From contig NC_088295.1 of NCBI RefSeq assembly GCF_032854445.1, positions 15,487,385-15,551,384 on the forward strand: a stretch of DNA of 64,000 nt, written 5' to 3'. The notes under the pieces are model-generated. The model searched no databases. It worked only from the letters and a program-made list of their open reading frames with translations, and was not told the DNA's origin. The DNA is from Liolophura sinensis (lineage: Eukaryota > Mollusca > Polyplacophora > Chitonida > Chitonidae). Positions 35,653-49,669 of this stretch are shown one piece after another (position 1 is the stretch's first letter; each line of letters opens with the position of its first letter). The position numbers were made by a program, and so were the translations under genes.

Positions 35653-38600
35653 GTATCGTGAGGTGAACCGACACCACCAATCATCTGCTGGCACGATCAT
35701 TAGCACTGCACGACCAATCGTGTGCCTGCGTCATTCCCGATCAGCCACGACAGGTGGTGCAACCATGCTCAACTGGTGGTACGACCTTTCTGCGACCAGT
35801 AAAGCTCGGCATAGTGGAGAGCATAAGACACGACTTAACTCAACCCAACGGGTCGTACAAGATTCACCCAAGACGCTGAAGGTCATATGGAGTTCATACA
35901 CTTAACGACTTCAGGACAACTCCAGTTGAGTTGCGTCGTTATTTATCATATATAAGCTTTTACAAGCCGACGCAGCAGTCTGGCTGAGATGAGCTAGGCT
36001 TTAAGCTTCAGTCGTTATGTGCATGTTGGTTTAATCCACAGTCGTACGGCCATCAGCCACTGGGATCATCAGCATACGACCAGTTAGGCTCTCGTGCATA
36101 CAGAGTATTATGATTTGAAATCGCAGGTCAGAAGTTTTGTATATCATCACCCAGGACTTCTGCGGAAAATCACACCATCTGTCTACGATCTGTCCACGAT
36201 ACCAACAATTCGGTCGTAGTTAGGTGATACATTGATCGCAGGAATGAATGGTGTCATTACCACACAAGCCTTCAATGGTATGAGATACATTATGTCCCAT
36301 CGATATGAAGCTACCTGGTCTTTAACGGTAAAGCAGGTGATATTTTTAAGCTATTTATTGACCATTTTGTGTTCATTTTATACCAGAACAAGTGTCGTAT
36401 GGCAATTTTGGACCATAACGGTTTCTGAAACTTAAATATAGGATTTATCTTTTTATATTTGTGCGTGTCTTTATGAAATGACGGTATCCTTGTTCAAATC
36501 CGGAAAGGGAATGAGTGTAGATAAGTGTATGTTAGGTATGGATAAGTAACGATGTGTCCAGGGTATTTGTAAGTGTCATGTATGAAGGACATTTTAAATG
36601 TAAACACTCTCCATGAATGGATGAACATGCGTGCATTCTGTTTCGAAATATCCATTGAGAGTGTGCTAGAGTTGCTATATTCACATTTTCGTTTGACACA
36701 AATTATAGGTTGATATTTTCCCTGCATGGTATATAGATGGCCCACACAGGACTGCGAGCCATATTGGTATAGATTCCTAACGTCTTTCACTTTTCTTGGT
36801 AATACATACGTGTAGAGTATACCACTAGTGTAAATGTTGTTTACAATTTTACTTGGCAAAAATCTCCGCATGTGCAATCACAATATAGTATACTGATTTA
36901 TAATGATATGACGGTGGAGTTTGACTTGTCTTTAGCGCTAATAGACATGCAGCCAGTCAGCTACTCCTGACTCTATATGTCCGATAATGTACAGCGAGGG
37001 ATTCTACTCCTTGCTTTGTTGTCCATTCTTCACAAGCTCTTATCGATCCATGTTATATAGATGTCTTCCCAGTGAGATCTTTGATCTTTTGTTGCTCACA
37101 GGTATCAAACTTGTTGCATGGCGTCTTGAATAGACCTGTGGTTCTATAGTTCATCCATAGCTGACCAAACTCTTACGATACCACAGGTTTGTACAACATG
37201 TGGTAACACAACCAGATTTATCCAAGGTTGTCATGACAACCTTATGCCTGGTCATGAAAGAGTCACTGTGTACTGAAGATGCCGTCTCAGCGGAATGGTA
37301 AAGTTCCATCATCAGCACTTCATGGCAACTCCTACCACTCGAATTTTTGTTTCATCTTGCAGAATACTGGTTATGGTGGGTTTTTTTGTGGTTAGCCTAC
37401 ATTTGTTATATTTTACAAATGTGTGAAAGAGCAGTGTGATGAGAGTTGTGAACTTGTATCATTTCAATACGGATAATTACAACAAAGACATTATAATGTT
37501 GCATGTATTTTTGTTGACCGGGTTATAATAGTATTAAACGCTTTTACAGGACGTGCGACATCATACACCCTAAAGGCATCGGAAATTATACTCCTTATGC
37601 GCATGCGCCGCTCCCAACGTTCTTTACATCACCGCCACCTCTGGCAAATTTTGTATATAAATCTTGAACTACGCCGAGGTCACTGCTATGGTGATAAGGC
37701 AGGAATTGATGTAAGAAAACACCACAACTCTTTCTAATGTTTCTAATAATACTTTATACACATACATTCTGTTTACCTAAAGCACGCACAACATTTTTCT
37801 AATCAACACCTGAAACAATTTTATTGCTGAATGCTGATTAACTAATCTACGAGAGGACACGGGGGGTGGGGTTAAGCGTGAACAGTCCTACGTGTCGCGC
37901 GCAGGCCTCTAAGGTCAAGCTTTTATAGTGGTAGCAGTGATCTAAAGCGAAACAGTCGCATGCGCTGTAAGGAGTATGACTGGGTATTGGAATTAAAACC
38001 ATCAGTTTATGTACGATATTCTTGTGACATGGTTTTACATGTCCTGCTACTTAGTTACTAGGGTTAGAAGATGGAAGGGTCAACAGAAATTAGTATTCAC
38101 TCAGAAATCATTGTGATTAATTGTAGCATTTATACTAACCGATTATGTATATACATTTATTCTTTTGTACCGTGCAGGTGTATGATAATGTCTCCACACA
38201 AAATTAGGGACATCACAGCTGAAGAGATAGAGGTGTGCTGAAAGCAATTTGACAGACAATAAGTATTATTAAGTTTGTGTTTCAATATTTTGGTATGTTG
38301 AGCCGATTAGCCATGAGGGCGTTTGACATTCCATCAAGATAAGATTTTATATGGTAACAGAAGAAAGTGAAACAGGTTTTGTTTACATTCTACAGACAAT
38401 AAAGTTCGTTCGTGATGATTGGAGGGTTGCATTTTCTGTCATTTGCATTTTACAGGCTGCACATTGTTTGCTTTCGATAAAAGTTGAAGGTTGCTTTTAA
38501 AACTAGAGAGGCCTAAGACAAATGTATCGTGTTACCTCGCAGACTTATCGCCATTAACAACTCTTGGTACTATATGGTATTACACTGGCTAAATGTGCCT

Positions 38601-38726
38601 GCATACGGTCCTGTTTGTAATCGTTGTCGATTCCGGTACTATCTCGAAAGAACTTTTGCCCTGTCTCTGACTACCTCTAACAGAACATAAATGTTAAACA
38701 GCTTATACTCAGTGAAAAACATTTTA
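35653..38726. other. No gene recognised; possible repeat at 35660-36240
   Basis: 35660-36240 is richer in GC and carries ggacaactccagttgagttg, which resembles caactcaggttgagttg in the arms of the 29558-30985 palindrome. The remainder is AT-rich and featureless to me. Confidence 0.4.
38398..38403 (+). terminator. Poly(A)-signal hexamer, possible 3' end for gene A
   Basis: AATAAA in acaataaagttcg, followed by ttggagggttgcattttctgt. It is the only well-placed signal I noticed downstream of gene A, but it is 3.2 kb away with a MITE in between. Confidence 0.22.
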
Positions 38727-38840
38727 ACTGTAGCTGTGTTTGAAGTTGATTGTAGCTGTGTTTGAAGTTTAATTGTAGCCGTGTTTAAAGTTTAATTGTA
38801 GCCGTGTTTAAAGTGTAATTGTAACTGTGTTTGAAGTTTT
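38727..38840. repeat. 22-23-bp tandem repeat, 5 copies
   Basis: The unit is attgtagccgtgtttaaag plus ttta. Starts are at 38727, 38749, 38772, 38795 and 38818. Confidence 0.85.
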
Positions 38841-40436
38841 GGCTTCAGTTTTAAAACATTTGATATATATCGGCCTTGGTTCCCAGGGACTGTCAGGCCC
38901 TTCAAAAAATCAGGTAGCATCTTCGAATCCAGCTGTCGCTACTATAGCTGTGATCAAGTAAGGCGGTGGCGCCAGGCACCTTGCGAAGAGCGGATTTATA
39001 CTCCGGACACATTGGTTTCTCCCACCCATAAACATGATTGATCACATTCACATAAAAAGCATGAGAACGACGTAAAGCACCGGTGAAATACAGGAACATC
39101 GGTGATCGAAAAACGACAAGAGCGATAAAACCAAAATTTTCATGAAGGTATAAGAGAAGGAAATTTTTATAATAGTTCATGTAACGGTAGGGGTGATGAC
39201 CTCACTATGAATTCCCTATCACGTGAGCACTTGCAGATTTACATCACACGGACACCGTTATTTCCCTCCAACTTAGAAGCAAGTTCAAAAACCCTGCAAA
39301 TAACTGTTGATAATCAGGCATGTAACGAAGACGAGCTCGGCATACTTGTGGGGTGTTTATTTTTGCTGGTCCCGAATGTGACTGCCGAGTTTAGTTTTCC
39401 GAAACGCAAATCTAGTTCACGGGTCACTGAATATAAAAAATAAAATGGTGAGTGGGAGAAACGTTCCCTGGCCGATGTCACAGACAAGGTGTACTGCTAC
39501 ATGTGTAACGGTCCTGAGTTTTAAATCTCAGTATATCGCAAAGCATGCCTTATTTTTTTTACAGGAAAAGGATTAATTTAAAGCATAATAACTTAACTTG
39601 ATGGAAAAGCAAATTGGGGTTGTGATATTTGGGCTAAACGTTCTTCAATTACTCTATACCAAAATTATTCCAAGCTAAATTTCAGAGAGTATGTCTGCTC
39701 ATTACAACAAAAATGGAATCTACATGTAGACCGGAATCAAGGATTACGAATCCAACCCATATACATGTAGGCTTCCACTTACATACGCTTTCATGATTTT
39801 ATACCTGGGACGTTATTTTCACTATTGATTACCCATTTTGAGACACGAAGTAAATCAGCGCACACAACCATTGTGAGCCAAATTCCAGAGACTGACCTCA
39901 TAGCACAAGGGCTGGAGGGCGCAAGCGCTGCTAAGACAAATAGTTCATACAGGTTACCGTGAAATAATGAGGGAGCGGATCATTTGAGGCAACGATATGT
40001 AAGGGACGCTACTCTCATGGGAGAATTGCCGATAAAGCCCGGTGAGTTGTATCCCTTTTCTTCATTTCGGGTCAAATCAATTGTGCATATCTTCTTGTAC
40101 CGGTCTGTTTTAGTTCAGATTTAGTGTAATAAAAAATCCCGCAGTGTGATAATTAGTGCCATTACTGCATGTTAACCATACTGTAATCATTATAGTGTAT
40201 TACATAATAGGTATAGTGATTATCCTTTTTGTGCTCATTATGTAATAACATTTATTTACATCCGCAGAGATTTCTGGTGTTGACTAAAAAATAGTTCTCG
40301 TTCTTGAAACTAATGGCCGTTCATACGACTGTGGATTTACATGTACCTTGAGGTGATTTGTCAGGAACCTGACTAAGGAACTATGTGAGGTTTCCTATAT
40401 CCATGTATTTAAACACACTAACATTTTACAAAAGAA

Positions 40437-40590
40437 ATCTTACTATAGATATCCGGATAATGACAAATTCTTGAATTTGAGGATTGTTTAAACTTAATCA
40501 GGAAGACCAAACTGTCTTACCATAGATATCCGAATAATGATAAATTCTTGAATTTGGGATTGTTCAAGCTTAAACAGGAAGTCCAAACTG
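40437..40590. repeat. 76-bp tandem duplication
   Basis: ttactatagatatccggata at 40440 recurs as ttaccatagatatccgaata at 40516, and both continue to ccaaactgt. Confidence 0.8.
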
Positions 40591-40611
40591 TAAGCAATGT
40601 ATCAAAATTAT

Positions 40612-40790
40612 TTCATTTATACGACGGCGGCCAGCAGTACGGTTAAAAGAAACCGAACTGCAGTTTGCAGAGCTCCCCACGTAGGCCTACATCTGGGGAA
40701 GAAGCTAGCATGAGCTGAACTCACAGCAATTGCAGTGGCTCGTGGATCATTGTTCCGCGCTAGCACGCTAAACGCCTACCTGATATAAGA
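40612..40790 (-). mobile_element. SINE copy, same family as 16824, minus orientation
   Basis: Contains ttatacgacggcggccagca, gaagctagcatgagctgaac and, at the far end, a tRNA-like head complement (ctcgtggatcattgttccgc then gctagcacgctaa). The tail end is truncated. Confidence 0.55.
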
Positions 40791-41279
40791 TCAGAGGATA
40801 ATGAGGCATGACAATTGGGGAAGGACGATATGTTTTTATCGTGGCCATACATGTACATGTATCGTGAATTCAGGGGTATTACAATTGGGGCGCATAGAAA
40901 CAAATGCTCAGAAACATGTTTGGGGCAGGCCTACCCTTTGTGTAGTACATGTTACTTGGCAGATAGCACTCGGTCATTATTACTCATACTGCAATGGCAT
41001 TAGCGGTAGCAAATGCTACTAGTGTATTAATTATTACATTATGGGATTTTATTCCACATTCTTGGATAGCTACGTTATGAAAGATTTTACATCCATGAGG
41101 TTGAAGAGGTGACCAAGCATTAATTATGGTACATGTATACTTCTCTCAATCAATTTAACTTTTATTAATCGAGGAGACAATTCTGCAAGACCAAAACTGG
41201 AGAGGAATAATGAATGGATGATTGGCGTTTCAGTTACGGGTAATTAGGTTTGTGTATGTATACTGTGTCTTCTGATGAG

Positions 41280-41560
41280 CATTGCGAGTTCATGCTGACA
41301 AAGAGCTGCCGCCTCTGAGGTGTCATGTGGAAGACACTAGACATGACACCTCACCTGGTTACCTTATACTAAATCACATTATACTGTCACCGGGCCAACC
41401 AATCCATGCTCCAACCCATCAGTGCTGGGTGCCAATTGAGCGAGGCAGCAACAACTACCATTTTTAAAGTCTTTGGTTTGATCTTGGGCCTCCCAACTTC
41501 GAGGTGGACGCTCTAACCATTGGGCCACCGAAACGGTCAGCTGGAGGAGATGGGCGAAAA
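41280..41560 (-). mobile_element. tRNA-derived SINE, minus orientation
   Basis: On the minus strand the head reads gtggcccaatggttagagcg (A box), then tccacctcgaagttggg, with a B-box remnant agatcaaacc. The 62-codon frame on this strand (41379-41567) is an artefact of the SINE. Confidence 0.6.
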
Positions 41561-41842
41561 GATACATGTATCAACATCCCCACCCAAAGGTACAGACCTG
41601 CCCCTCGGCTCCTTCCCCAATGGTTTTCACTTCAAAAAACTATGAATACCGTCTCTGAAAAACAAATTAACATTTTGGAAAAGTTTGACAAGTCCAACTG
41701 AGCATGGGAAAAGATGTTGAAAATGTCATCCAAAACTGTCACTATGTATCCCGCAGTAATTAGGAGTTGGCCGGGTTTGTGAATAAACATGAACTGCCCC
41801 CAAGTCTGGCAGTTATGTAACGTGAATGGAAGCGACTACTCG

Positions 41843-41874
41843 TGAATGATTGAATGGATGAATGAATGAATGAA
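41843..41874. repeat. (GAAT)n-type microsatellite
   Basis: gaatgattgaatggatgaatgaatgaatga region; short and imperfect. Confidence 0.7.
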
Positions 41875-42027
41875 AGAATTGGTGATTTAATCTAGCATCA
41901 TTTGACAAACGTGCAGCACGAGATAGGTAAAACCACGCGGCATTTGCCTTTCACATGAACTGAAATAATTCGGAGACTGTATCTTGACAAAATAGAGGCG
42001 TTACTGAGAAATATAAAACAAGCCTCA

Positions 42028-42165
42028 AAAATGAAATTATTTATTTATTTGATTGGTGTTTTACCCCGTACTCAAAATATGTCAATAAGACGGTGGCCAG
42101 TATTTGTGATGGGAGGAAACCAGACAGACCCCAGGGAGCCCCACCACCATCTGCAGGTCAAAGAT
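42028..42165 (-). mobile_element. SINE copy, same family as 16824, 3' half, minus orientation
   Basis: Begins atttatttatttgattggtg then ttttaccccgtactc, and continues through gacggtggccag and gggaggaaaccagacagacc. The tRNA-like head is missing, as with a 5'-truncated insertion. Confidence 0.6.
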
Positions 42166-44119
42166 GAAATTTAAATAAATTGTTGACTCATCAATTACTC
42201 ATTACCATTAAAACCATATTCCCCTTTTTGGAGCTGCTTTTCAGGTATCTTTTAACAATGGATGGTTCAAGTTTCGCTGGTATATCCTTGCAATAAAACA
42301 CACATTTAGCCCTAATATAAACAGATAGCTACAAGTACGGGGCTAAGCATGTCGCTGTTTATTGTGTTGTATAGGTGCATTCATGCAGTTTTGCTGTAAG
42401 ACGAAGCTTTAAATTTGGACAGTTTATTTGCTTGATAGTATTGTTGAACACCAAAGACCGATAACCCTTGTTGTGTTCGTGAAGAGTGCTTGAAGACAGG
42501 CAATACAGAAATATCATTGAGAATGTGTTTTAAAGCCTATACCTGTCGCCTAAACAAAGAGTTGCATGCCTTACCCAAAAGGTATAAGCTTGAATTAAAG
42601 GTGCATCCATAAACGTTAACATGAAGAAAGAATCCATTCCTGCATAATTGTGTAGTTGGTGACAAGACACAGTTCATCCCTCCATTTAACATGTATTCGA
42701 TACACTTCATAAATCTCGCCAGTGGAGGCAATCCTACATGTTAGCCATGGATTAGTCACCATGTGGACTAACTATGAGAATAACAATCACTATTTTTATG
42801 TCCTCTTCCTGACGTCAACACTTTACTTTTTCAAGGTTATAAATGAAGAATTACTTTTACTAATTTGTTTACATCTAGTGTGATAAAGGAAAATGTATAT
42901 ATAGTGTAAGAATTTACGACCAATTAAACTTGCTACAAGTGTGTTGTTTTCCGGTTGGAGCAAGTGTGCCCGGAACCTGGCGAATAGGGAGGCTTTTCTA
43001 TAATATCTCTCCGGTTTTCTGTTTGGTTTATTGTAGGGTGCATTCTCAGTCAACAACGCGAATTCCGTTACACGAGCTTAAAAAATAGGCTTACTCATTT
43101 TAGAAGATTCGCCAGATAGTTATACTGCGCATACACCTATATATTATAGCGGTGAATAGATAGAATATTCTGTGAAGTTTTCCACCATCCATACTTGCTG
43201 TCCCAGCTAGAACACATGTATTATACTGAACGTGGAGATATGGGACAAAGAGTGCTTGGCTTTTCCTTGGTTTGTTTGAATATAACCTGAGGAGACCATC
43301 AAAGATTTCTGACAAATTGTTTCTGATAACCAAACAAGGTGTAGTGATTATCGTTTTCAATCTCTGTCAGTGTATATTAGAAAGGCTGCTAAAGTTAGAA
43401 AGTTCGATAATATGATCTGTGTGTTTCTAATGTGGTGCGTGCTGTGTGCGTTTTGATCTGTCACTACTTGTCAGTACGTTGATAAAAGAAGGTACATAAC
43501 TGACGTTCCCCCGAACGTGGTGGTGATCGGGACTTAAACAAACACCCGTGGAGTCCCCGTATACTAAGTAGGGCATGGGTCGATAGGGCCTGATTGAACG
43601 CCCATAGATTCCTGGCCCGCTCACACAGTAATAGGACGAAGCGTGTGGGATCGGGCCAGTATCCCGTTAACCAAGGACGGTGGAGTGGAACAAAAGGCCC
43701 ATGACTTTGCTGTGCATGGTCTTATATCGGCTTGCCGAGCTGTGAGCTGGGTGAAGCAGACTGTGAAGCAGTACGAGGCTTGGACATGTCACGAGAGATA
43801 TGACGGGGTGTGTCCTAGGGCAGGTACTCACATGGGACGGGGAGTTACATACGATCTGAGATCTCCAAGAGTAGCATCCGGCAGCCCAATAGGTGAGTCC
43901 TCTTTACACTGACACTTGCCTTCCTTATACACAGCATGGGCAGCCAGCCTGGGGGATAAACGCCTGTGTCCAGCGATGTACCAGGACAGGTGATCTAACA
44001 AAGCTAATTTCATAACGTATAAGCTAATTTCATAGCATAACGAGCATGACGATAGGTGACTCAAACGCAAATATTTGTAATATATAGCGTAAGTCAGTTT
44101 CATTTTCTACAGCAAACAT

Positions 44120-44225
44120 GCATGTTATTCTGCTGGAAACCCTATCAATGCCAATGTTCATAATGGTCGTGTGTTCAAACCCAGCTATCACTATTTCGGC
44201 GGCGGCTTTACCCGTGAGGTACGAC
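44120..44225 (+). mobile_element. SINE fragment
   Basis: A B-box-like gtgttcaaacccagc is followed by cggcggcggctttacccgtg and aggtacgacaaggaagtcat, a body type seen in mollusc SINEs. It directly abuts the 22-bp tandem array. Confidence 0.35.
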
Positions 44226-44247
44226 AAGGAAGTCATATAGCTGTTTA

Positions 44248-44429
44248 GCAAATTGCAGGTCCATACGTAACAAATTGCGGGTCCGTATGTAGAAAATTGC
44301 CAGTTCGTATGTAGCAAGTTTCATGTTGGTATAGCAAATTTCATGTTCGTATGTAGCAAATTGTAGGTCCGTATGTAGCAAATTACCGGTCCATATGTAG
44401 CAAATGGCAGGTCCGTACGTAGCAAATCG
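44248..44429. repeat. 22-bp tandem repeat, about 8 copies
   Basis: The unit is gcaaattgcaggtccgtatg plus ta. Starts are at 44248, 44270, 44292, 44314 (20-bp unit), 44334, 44356, 44378, 44400 and 44422. It explains the 88-codon minus-strand frame at 44208-44474. Confidence 0.85.
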
Positions 44430-46714
44430 TTGTATCGCCCATACGTCAAAGCTGCTTGAGCATTCCTCGCACAATGATGCTTCGTTAATTATTCACGCAC
44501 ATTCTGAGTTACATATTCTCAGGTGTGAAAGTTTAACTAGCCGAAGTTGGTCGGTTAATGACAAGTCTGACTTGACGTGAAGCTCGAGTTTCTGTGGGAT
44601 GAACGTGGATAATTTGGTGTGCAAAGATTTGGGATACTCAGGTTTGGTATACGTATTGGTGGTGACTTGTTAGGGCTCAGGGTTTGTTTTATCGTACACA
44701 TCCTTTATACTGGATTCGTGCTTTTGCTTGAAGCTCCTCGTGAATTCCTCAAAGGTTTGTGAGGTAATAGCTAGACGAGCACGCATGTGTTGACTTCTCG
44801 GCCAAGACTGTGACTATAAGGAATGGTTGTGACTGTTTTGTGTGGCCTTTCCATTGGGGTAACCTCAGCCGAGATGAGTGTATACCTATGTTGTAAAGGT
44901 TGTCATGGTTCACTTGACCTGTATTGTGAAATCATCCTGATATACTGGATATGTGAACATACTATATCGGTGGGTAGGTCAGCGGGTTCGTCCATTGTCG
45001 TTGATTGCAATAGTCAGACTTCACAACTCATCGCACAGTGGCGTCATCTCCGTTATAAAACTGCGTTACGTATGAAAAGATGTTCAACTTAAGCAGGGCA
45101 ATAAACGGTTGAGTTGTTGATTGATCTCTCCTTAAACTAAAACGTTAAATTGGTTATTTTGCCTTCAAATGAGGATTTCGTTGAGATATTCTAGAATAAA
45201 TGAATACTTCGTCATGCATCATTGTGCAGGACTATACAAGGACGGACATCAATGCTTTATAGTGATGAACAATCATACTGAAGGCAACAAACACCTTCAA
45301 GTCAGAACTTTAAATTGTCCGAAGTTCATATAGTTTTCATTTGGACATTCTCTACCTGTATTTATAATTAATAACTACCGAGGCGGACTGATGACAAAGG
45401 AGTATGATGATATAATTTAATAATCTTGCTTGGAATTCAGCTAGCCAAGATTGCCATGTTCTATTGATCAGATATATATTGTGTAAACTCTGATATCAGG
45501 GAATCATTAATAGGTAACGTATGTATGTCTCACTGAAAAGGGCCAGAATCACATTATTAATCACATTTAACTGTTAAGATAAACTCAGGGATGGTTTTGT
45601 GCAAGAGAAAACTGGTCAGAAATAGTCTTCAGAAATCGTCTTAATCTTAATCTTCAGAAATAGTCGATAGCTTCGGCAAGTTAACATCTAGGCCCTAGAT
45701 CGTGTCAATAAGTGGAGTTGTATAACCAGAAATAACTTCTCTTATGATACCTTCAAACACACAGATAAACATTTAGCGCGAGGTCAGGCATTATAATCCT
45801 ATAACATTTTATTAACCAAATTTTGCGAGGTAAGTATTTAATCCTGCCCCTTCAGTTTTCAAAACGTGTCTTTCAGAAAGATATTGCGAGAAGGCCACAC
45901 TAAAACAGTAGAATTCGCGAAATATTTTGCCAACCCGCATGACAGTTGGCGTTTATCTCACCTCTAGGCGACCTCAGGAGGTTTTCAGAATCATACGTCT
46001 AGAGATTTACTTTCAATCATATATAAACAATCATATATGTTGTCAGTATATATATGTTGTGATATATTCTTGACAACACCAATCCAAAAAATCAATTCTG
46101 ATATTTCACCAAAAGAATAAACAAACAAAATTAATCAGAAACGAAATAAAGGCATATTGTACATACATACTCTGTACAGGACATCTATTTTTTTTATCAA
46201 AGAAATATTCAAACTGTCCCTTTCGTTGTTATTTGGACCAGATAAAAGACGAACCCGTCAATGAGCTGTGTCTCAACACGCCCAGAGGGTTACGCAATGC
46301 GTAAGGCTGATTTCACAGATAAGCTAAAACATTTTCAAACATTTGAGCACGGTGCATTGACATTGGATCTGTTGAGTTATTCATTAGGCAGCACGCCAAT
46401 TGACCATCTGAGTAGGGAACATTAATGACAGTATGATTCTGTTCGCACGACCGTTTTGAACTAAAGCCTGCTATGCGCGCAACAACATCTTTTTCTTGCG
46501 TATGTAATTATATAACTGTGCTGAAAGCTTCTCTTATCTCGCTTCATTCGCCTTATCTTTGAAAGCCCTTATAAATAAATGTGTCACGCAGTCTTAATTG
46601 GATTAGAACAAACAATAGTGAATATATATGGTTTTCAATATGCAAATGACACAAGACCAATATATACTATAGGATAACCCTCAACGCAACCTATATTTGA
46701 TTAACATAATAAGG
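44430..46714. other. No gene recognised
   Basis: Contains only short frames, including 89 codons at 44823-45092, without recognisable motifs. The sequence becomes increasingly AT-rich after 45,100. Confidence 0.5.
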
Positions 46715-46752
46715 TACTATACTATACTATACTATACTATACTATACTATAC
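46715..46752. repeat. (ACTAT)n microsatellite
   Basis: Seven perfect ACTAT units. Confidence 0.95.
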
Positions 46753-48315
46753 CCTAAGATAAACGCAATTGACTGACATTCACCATTTAATTCACTAGAT
46801 ATAATTCAAATTTGAAAGCGATTGTATGGAATTTGATTAGATTATATTCTTTGAGTGCGGTGTAAAAGACCCACCAAAACAAAATAAACAAACAGGCCGG
46901 CTGTTTACGACATATTTACTTTCAGTAGACCTAACTATAGATATATGCTTGACATGTTTATTAAATTTTATATGCATGTAAAAACTTGTGTTGATTATGC
47001 TATGGACTTTTTCTGTACTTGTACGTCATCAAGAGCATCGAAGGGGAGGGTGAAGGAGACAGCAACTAATATTGCTTGACGAGGATGGCGTCACAGGCAC
47101 AATTGCGCGTACTCGTTGATATATACTCGGGCTATAATAGTGAACAGTGTTGGCGCCTGGCAATGCCAGGCTGGTCGTGGATGGCGGAAGGATGTCTACA
47201 ACATAGGCTAACCATGCTGTTTTCATGCAGTACCAGCAACTGTAAATCAATTAAATGAATTACTGACATTGATTTAAGAAGTAAATTCTTTTTGGCACGA
47301 CATCCCCATACCCATAAATACTGTGTCGTTTGGCAGTGGGTTAAATTAGTCACGATGATTGACAGAATATTTGTGTTCTGCAACAGTTTCGAGACACATA
47401 GGATACCTTTTTAATATATTTTGTCAGTTTTATAATGGGTCTCTCTATCAAGCGAGATAATAGCACGCATCTCGCACAAGCACGTAATAGTAGTTGATGA
47501 AAGGTGAAAATGATGTGACGGTTTGTTGCATAATTTAAATATATGCTTTCGTTTCGCATGAAAACGAAACTTTCGCTTTTGGAACTGAAATATTTTGCCA
47601 AGGATGATTAATTTTTGTGTCGAGATAGAAATATTGATGTTAATAAGTAGATTTGCATGCTTCCTTGATTTTCCAGTACATGTGGATCTAAATGCTTCGT
47701 TTAATGATCCATTTTAGCGTTTGTTAGCATTTCTGTTAGCAGTGGCCAATATACTACACCTTGGTATTGCGTGCGAGGAATGATAACGACATGAGCATAT
47801 CGGCTTCTAATAGACATCATTATTCAGAGGCCCTGATAGCATTATCTATGATGATACATAGGGATATGATCATTGTTAGCCCCAATTCATCGCGGTTCAA
47901 TCTCTGCATATCAACTTATCGATTGCTGAAATCCTTTAGCCGTATCAATGGTTTGAAAGGCAATTGACATCTCCGCTACATCTTGTTTGTCGAGTACAAA
48001 TGCGACATATATATTTATAATGGCCGCAACAGAACAAAATAGAAGGCTAGCCTAACGCCTACATCAACTTTGGGAAGGTAATGGAATATGTGATGTTTTT
48101 GCTCGAATTTGAAAACAAACCACTATAAGCCCTCTGAAAAATATGATTTTTAATAGATATTGATATCATGATGTATCTTTCATGTGTAATGAAGTAACTA
48201 AACAATCCAGTCAAGGTGACAAGCAACATATTAGTTCTTTAACACGAGCCTTCGCCATATCACACAGAATTAGCTTTTATAGAGTTTTAAAAGGTAATTA
48301 TGGATTTCCTTTTCT

Positions 48316-48547
48316 CTTGAAGCTAATTCACAGTGTCTGTACTTCGTATATTTAGTTCACAATTGCCATATCACTTGAAGCTAATTCACAGTGTCTGTAC
48401 TTCATATATGTAGTTCACAATTGCCATATCCCTTGAAGCTAATTCACAATGTCTGTACTTCGTATATGTAGTTCACAATTGCTATATCCCTTGAAGCTAG
48501 TTCACATTTTCTATATTTAATTCAGAACTTTTGTACCTCCTATAAAA
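48316..48547. repeat. 58-bp tandem repeat, 3 good copies plus a decayed one
   Basis: cttgaagct landmarks at 48316, 48374, 48432 and 48490. The copy after 48490 is diverged and internally deleted. Confidence 0.85.
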
Positions 48548-49669
48548 TACATGTTGTTCAGAATTTCTTTATCTCTTGCAGCTTTTGTAGTTAACATATT
48601 AACAGTACACACATTTACATGGGTAACGCGCATGGACATGTTCCTTGGACATCAGTATAATCAAACACACCAACTCATCACTTAATTGACCGTAAACTGA
48701 CCGTGTCATGGAAGTATTGAACGTTTCAGAAACGTTAAGCCTTACAGGTTTATTAGAAACCTGGCCATATAAATTGTTAGGATCACAAAAATGTAAAACG
48801 GTAAGTAGACCCATTCACCAGAATCTATCTTATCTCATTGGACATATCCACCATCATTGTTAATAATGGCACATAAAGTCCTGATAATCAATGACCAGAG
48901 ATTGCTAAAAACTGTGACGCGTGTCCTTATTACATTCATCTGCGGTATGTAGAACGATCTTTAATTAGGTCTCCGAGATGCGGTTGTTTGCAGATATGGC
49001 TATAGCAACCACATCAACGATGTCAATTGCTTGTCAAAACATTGTATCACTGATGTGGTAAGTGGAGTGTGATCATGGTATTTCGTCCTCTTCGAGGCAT
49101 GCGCATAACAGACCCAACGATTTAGGATAATTTTGTCGCAGCATATGCTTGTTTCGGAAAATATATTATAGGTTAAATGAAGTTTTTATGAGAGACCTGA
49201 AACAGCTTGGATAAGACCAGCAAGATGCACCATAATTTTCATTCCTAATTCCACTCTTATCTACAAGCGACTAAACTATGGATGTGTAAGACCATATACA
49301 AAATAATGTGCTTGTATCTAAGTCAGATAAGGTACCAGAATTAGTTCAAACGATTTCTGTACAAATATATATACTAACTCACAGGTCAGGTATATATTGT
49401 CAGGTTTTTAGGTGCAAGTGGAACACGTGATTTGGTTGTTGACAGCATATGGCCTATTTGATTTGTGGCTGCTGAAGACATGCTGTAATGCAGGGCAGTA
49501 TGATATCAGGGTGATTGTTCACTGTAACATTGTCCTCATATTATACATTGTAAATCAATGAGGTTTATAAAAATAGGATTTCAGCGGGCAATACATAATC
49601 CCAATATTATGTCCCAGTTTTTAGGAATAAAAACTCATAGTTTTAGCTTTAATGTTTATTTATGTTTTA

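Noticed and set aside
43643..43912. 89-codon frame ending at a gtgagt donor
   Set aside because: The product resembles no protein I know, and the upstream boundary has no acceptor.
44823..45092. Possible fourth member of the CCxC family
   Set aside because: Has a CC but lacks the G, TG, L and F spacing and the paired hydrophobic segments.
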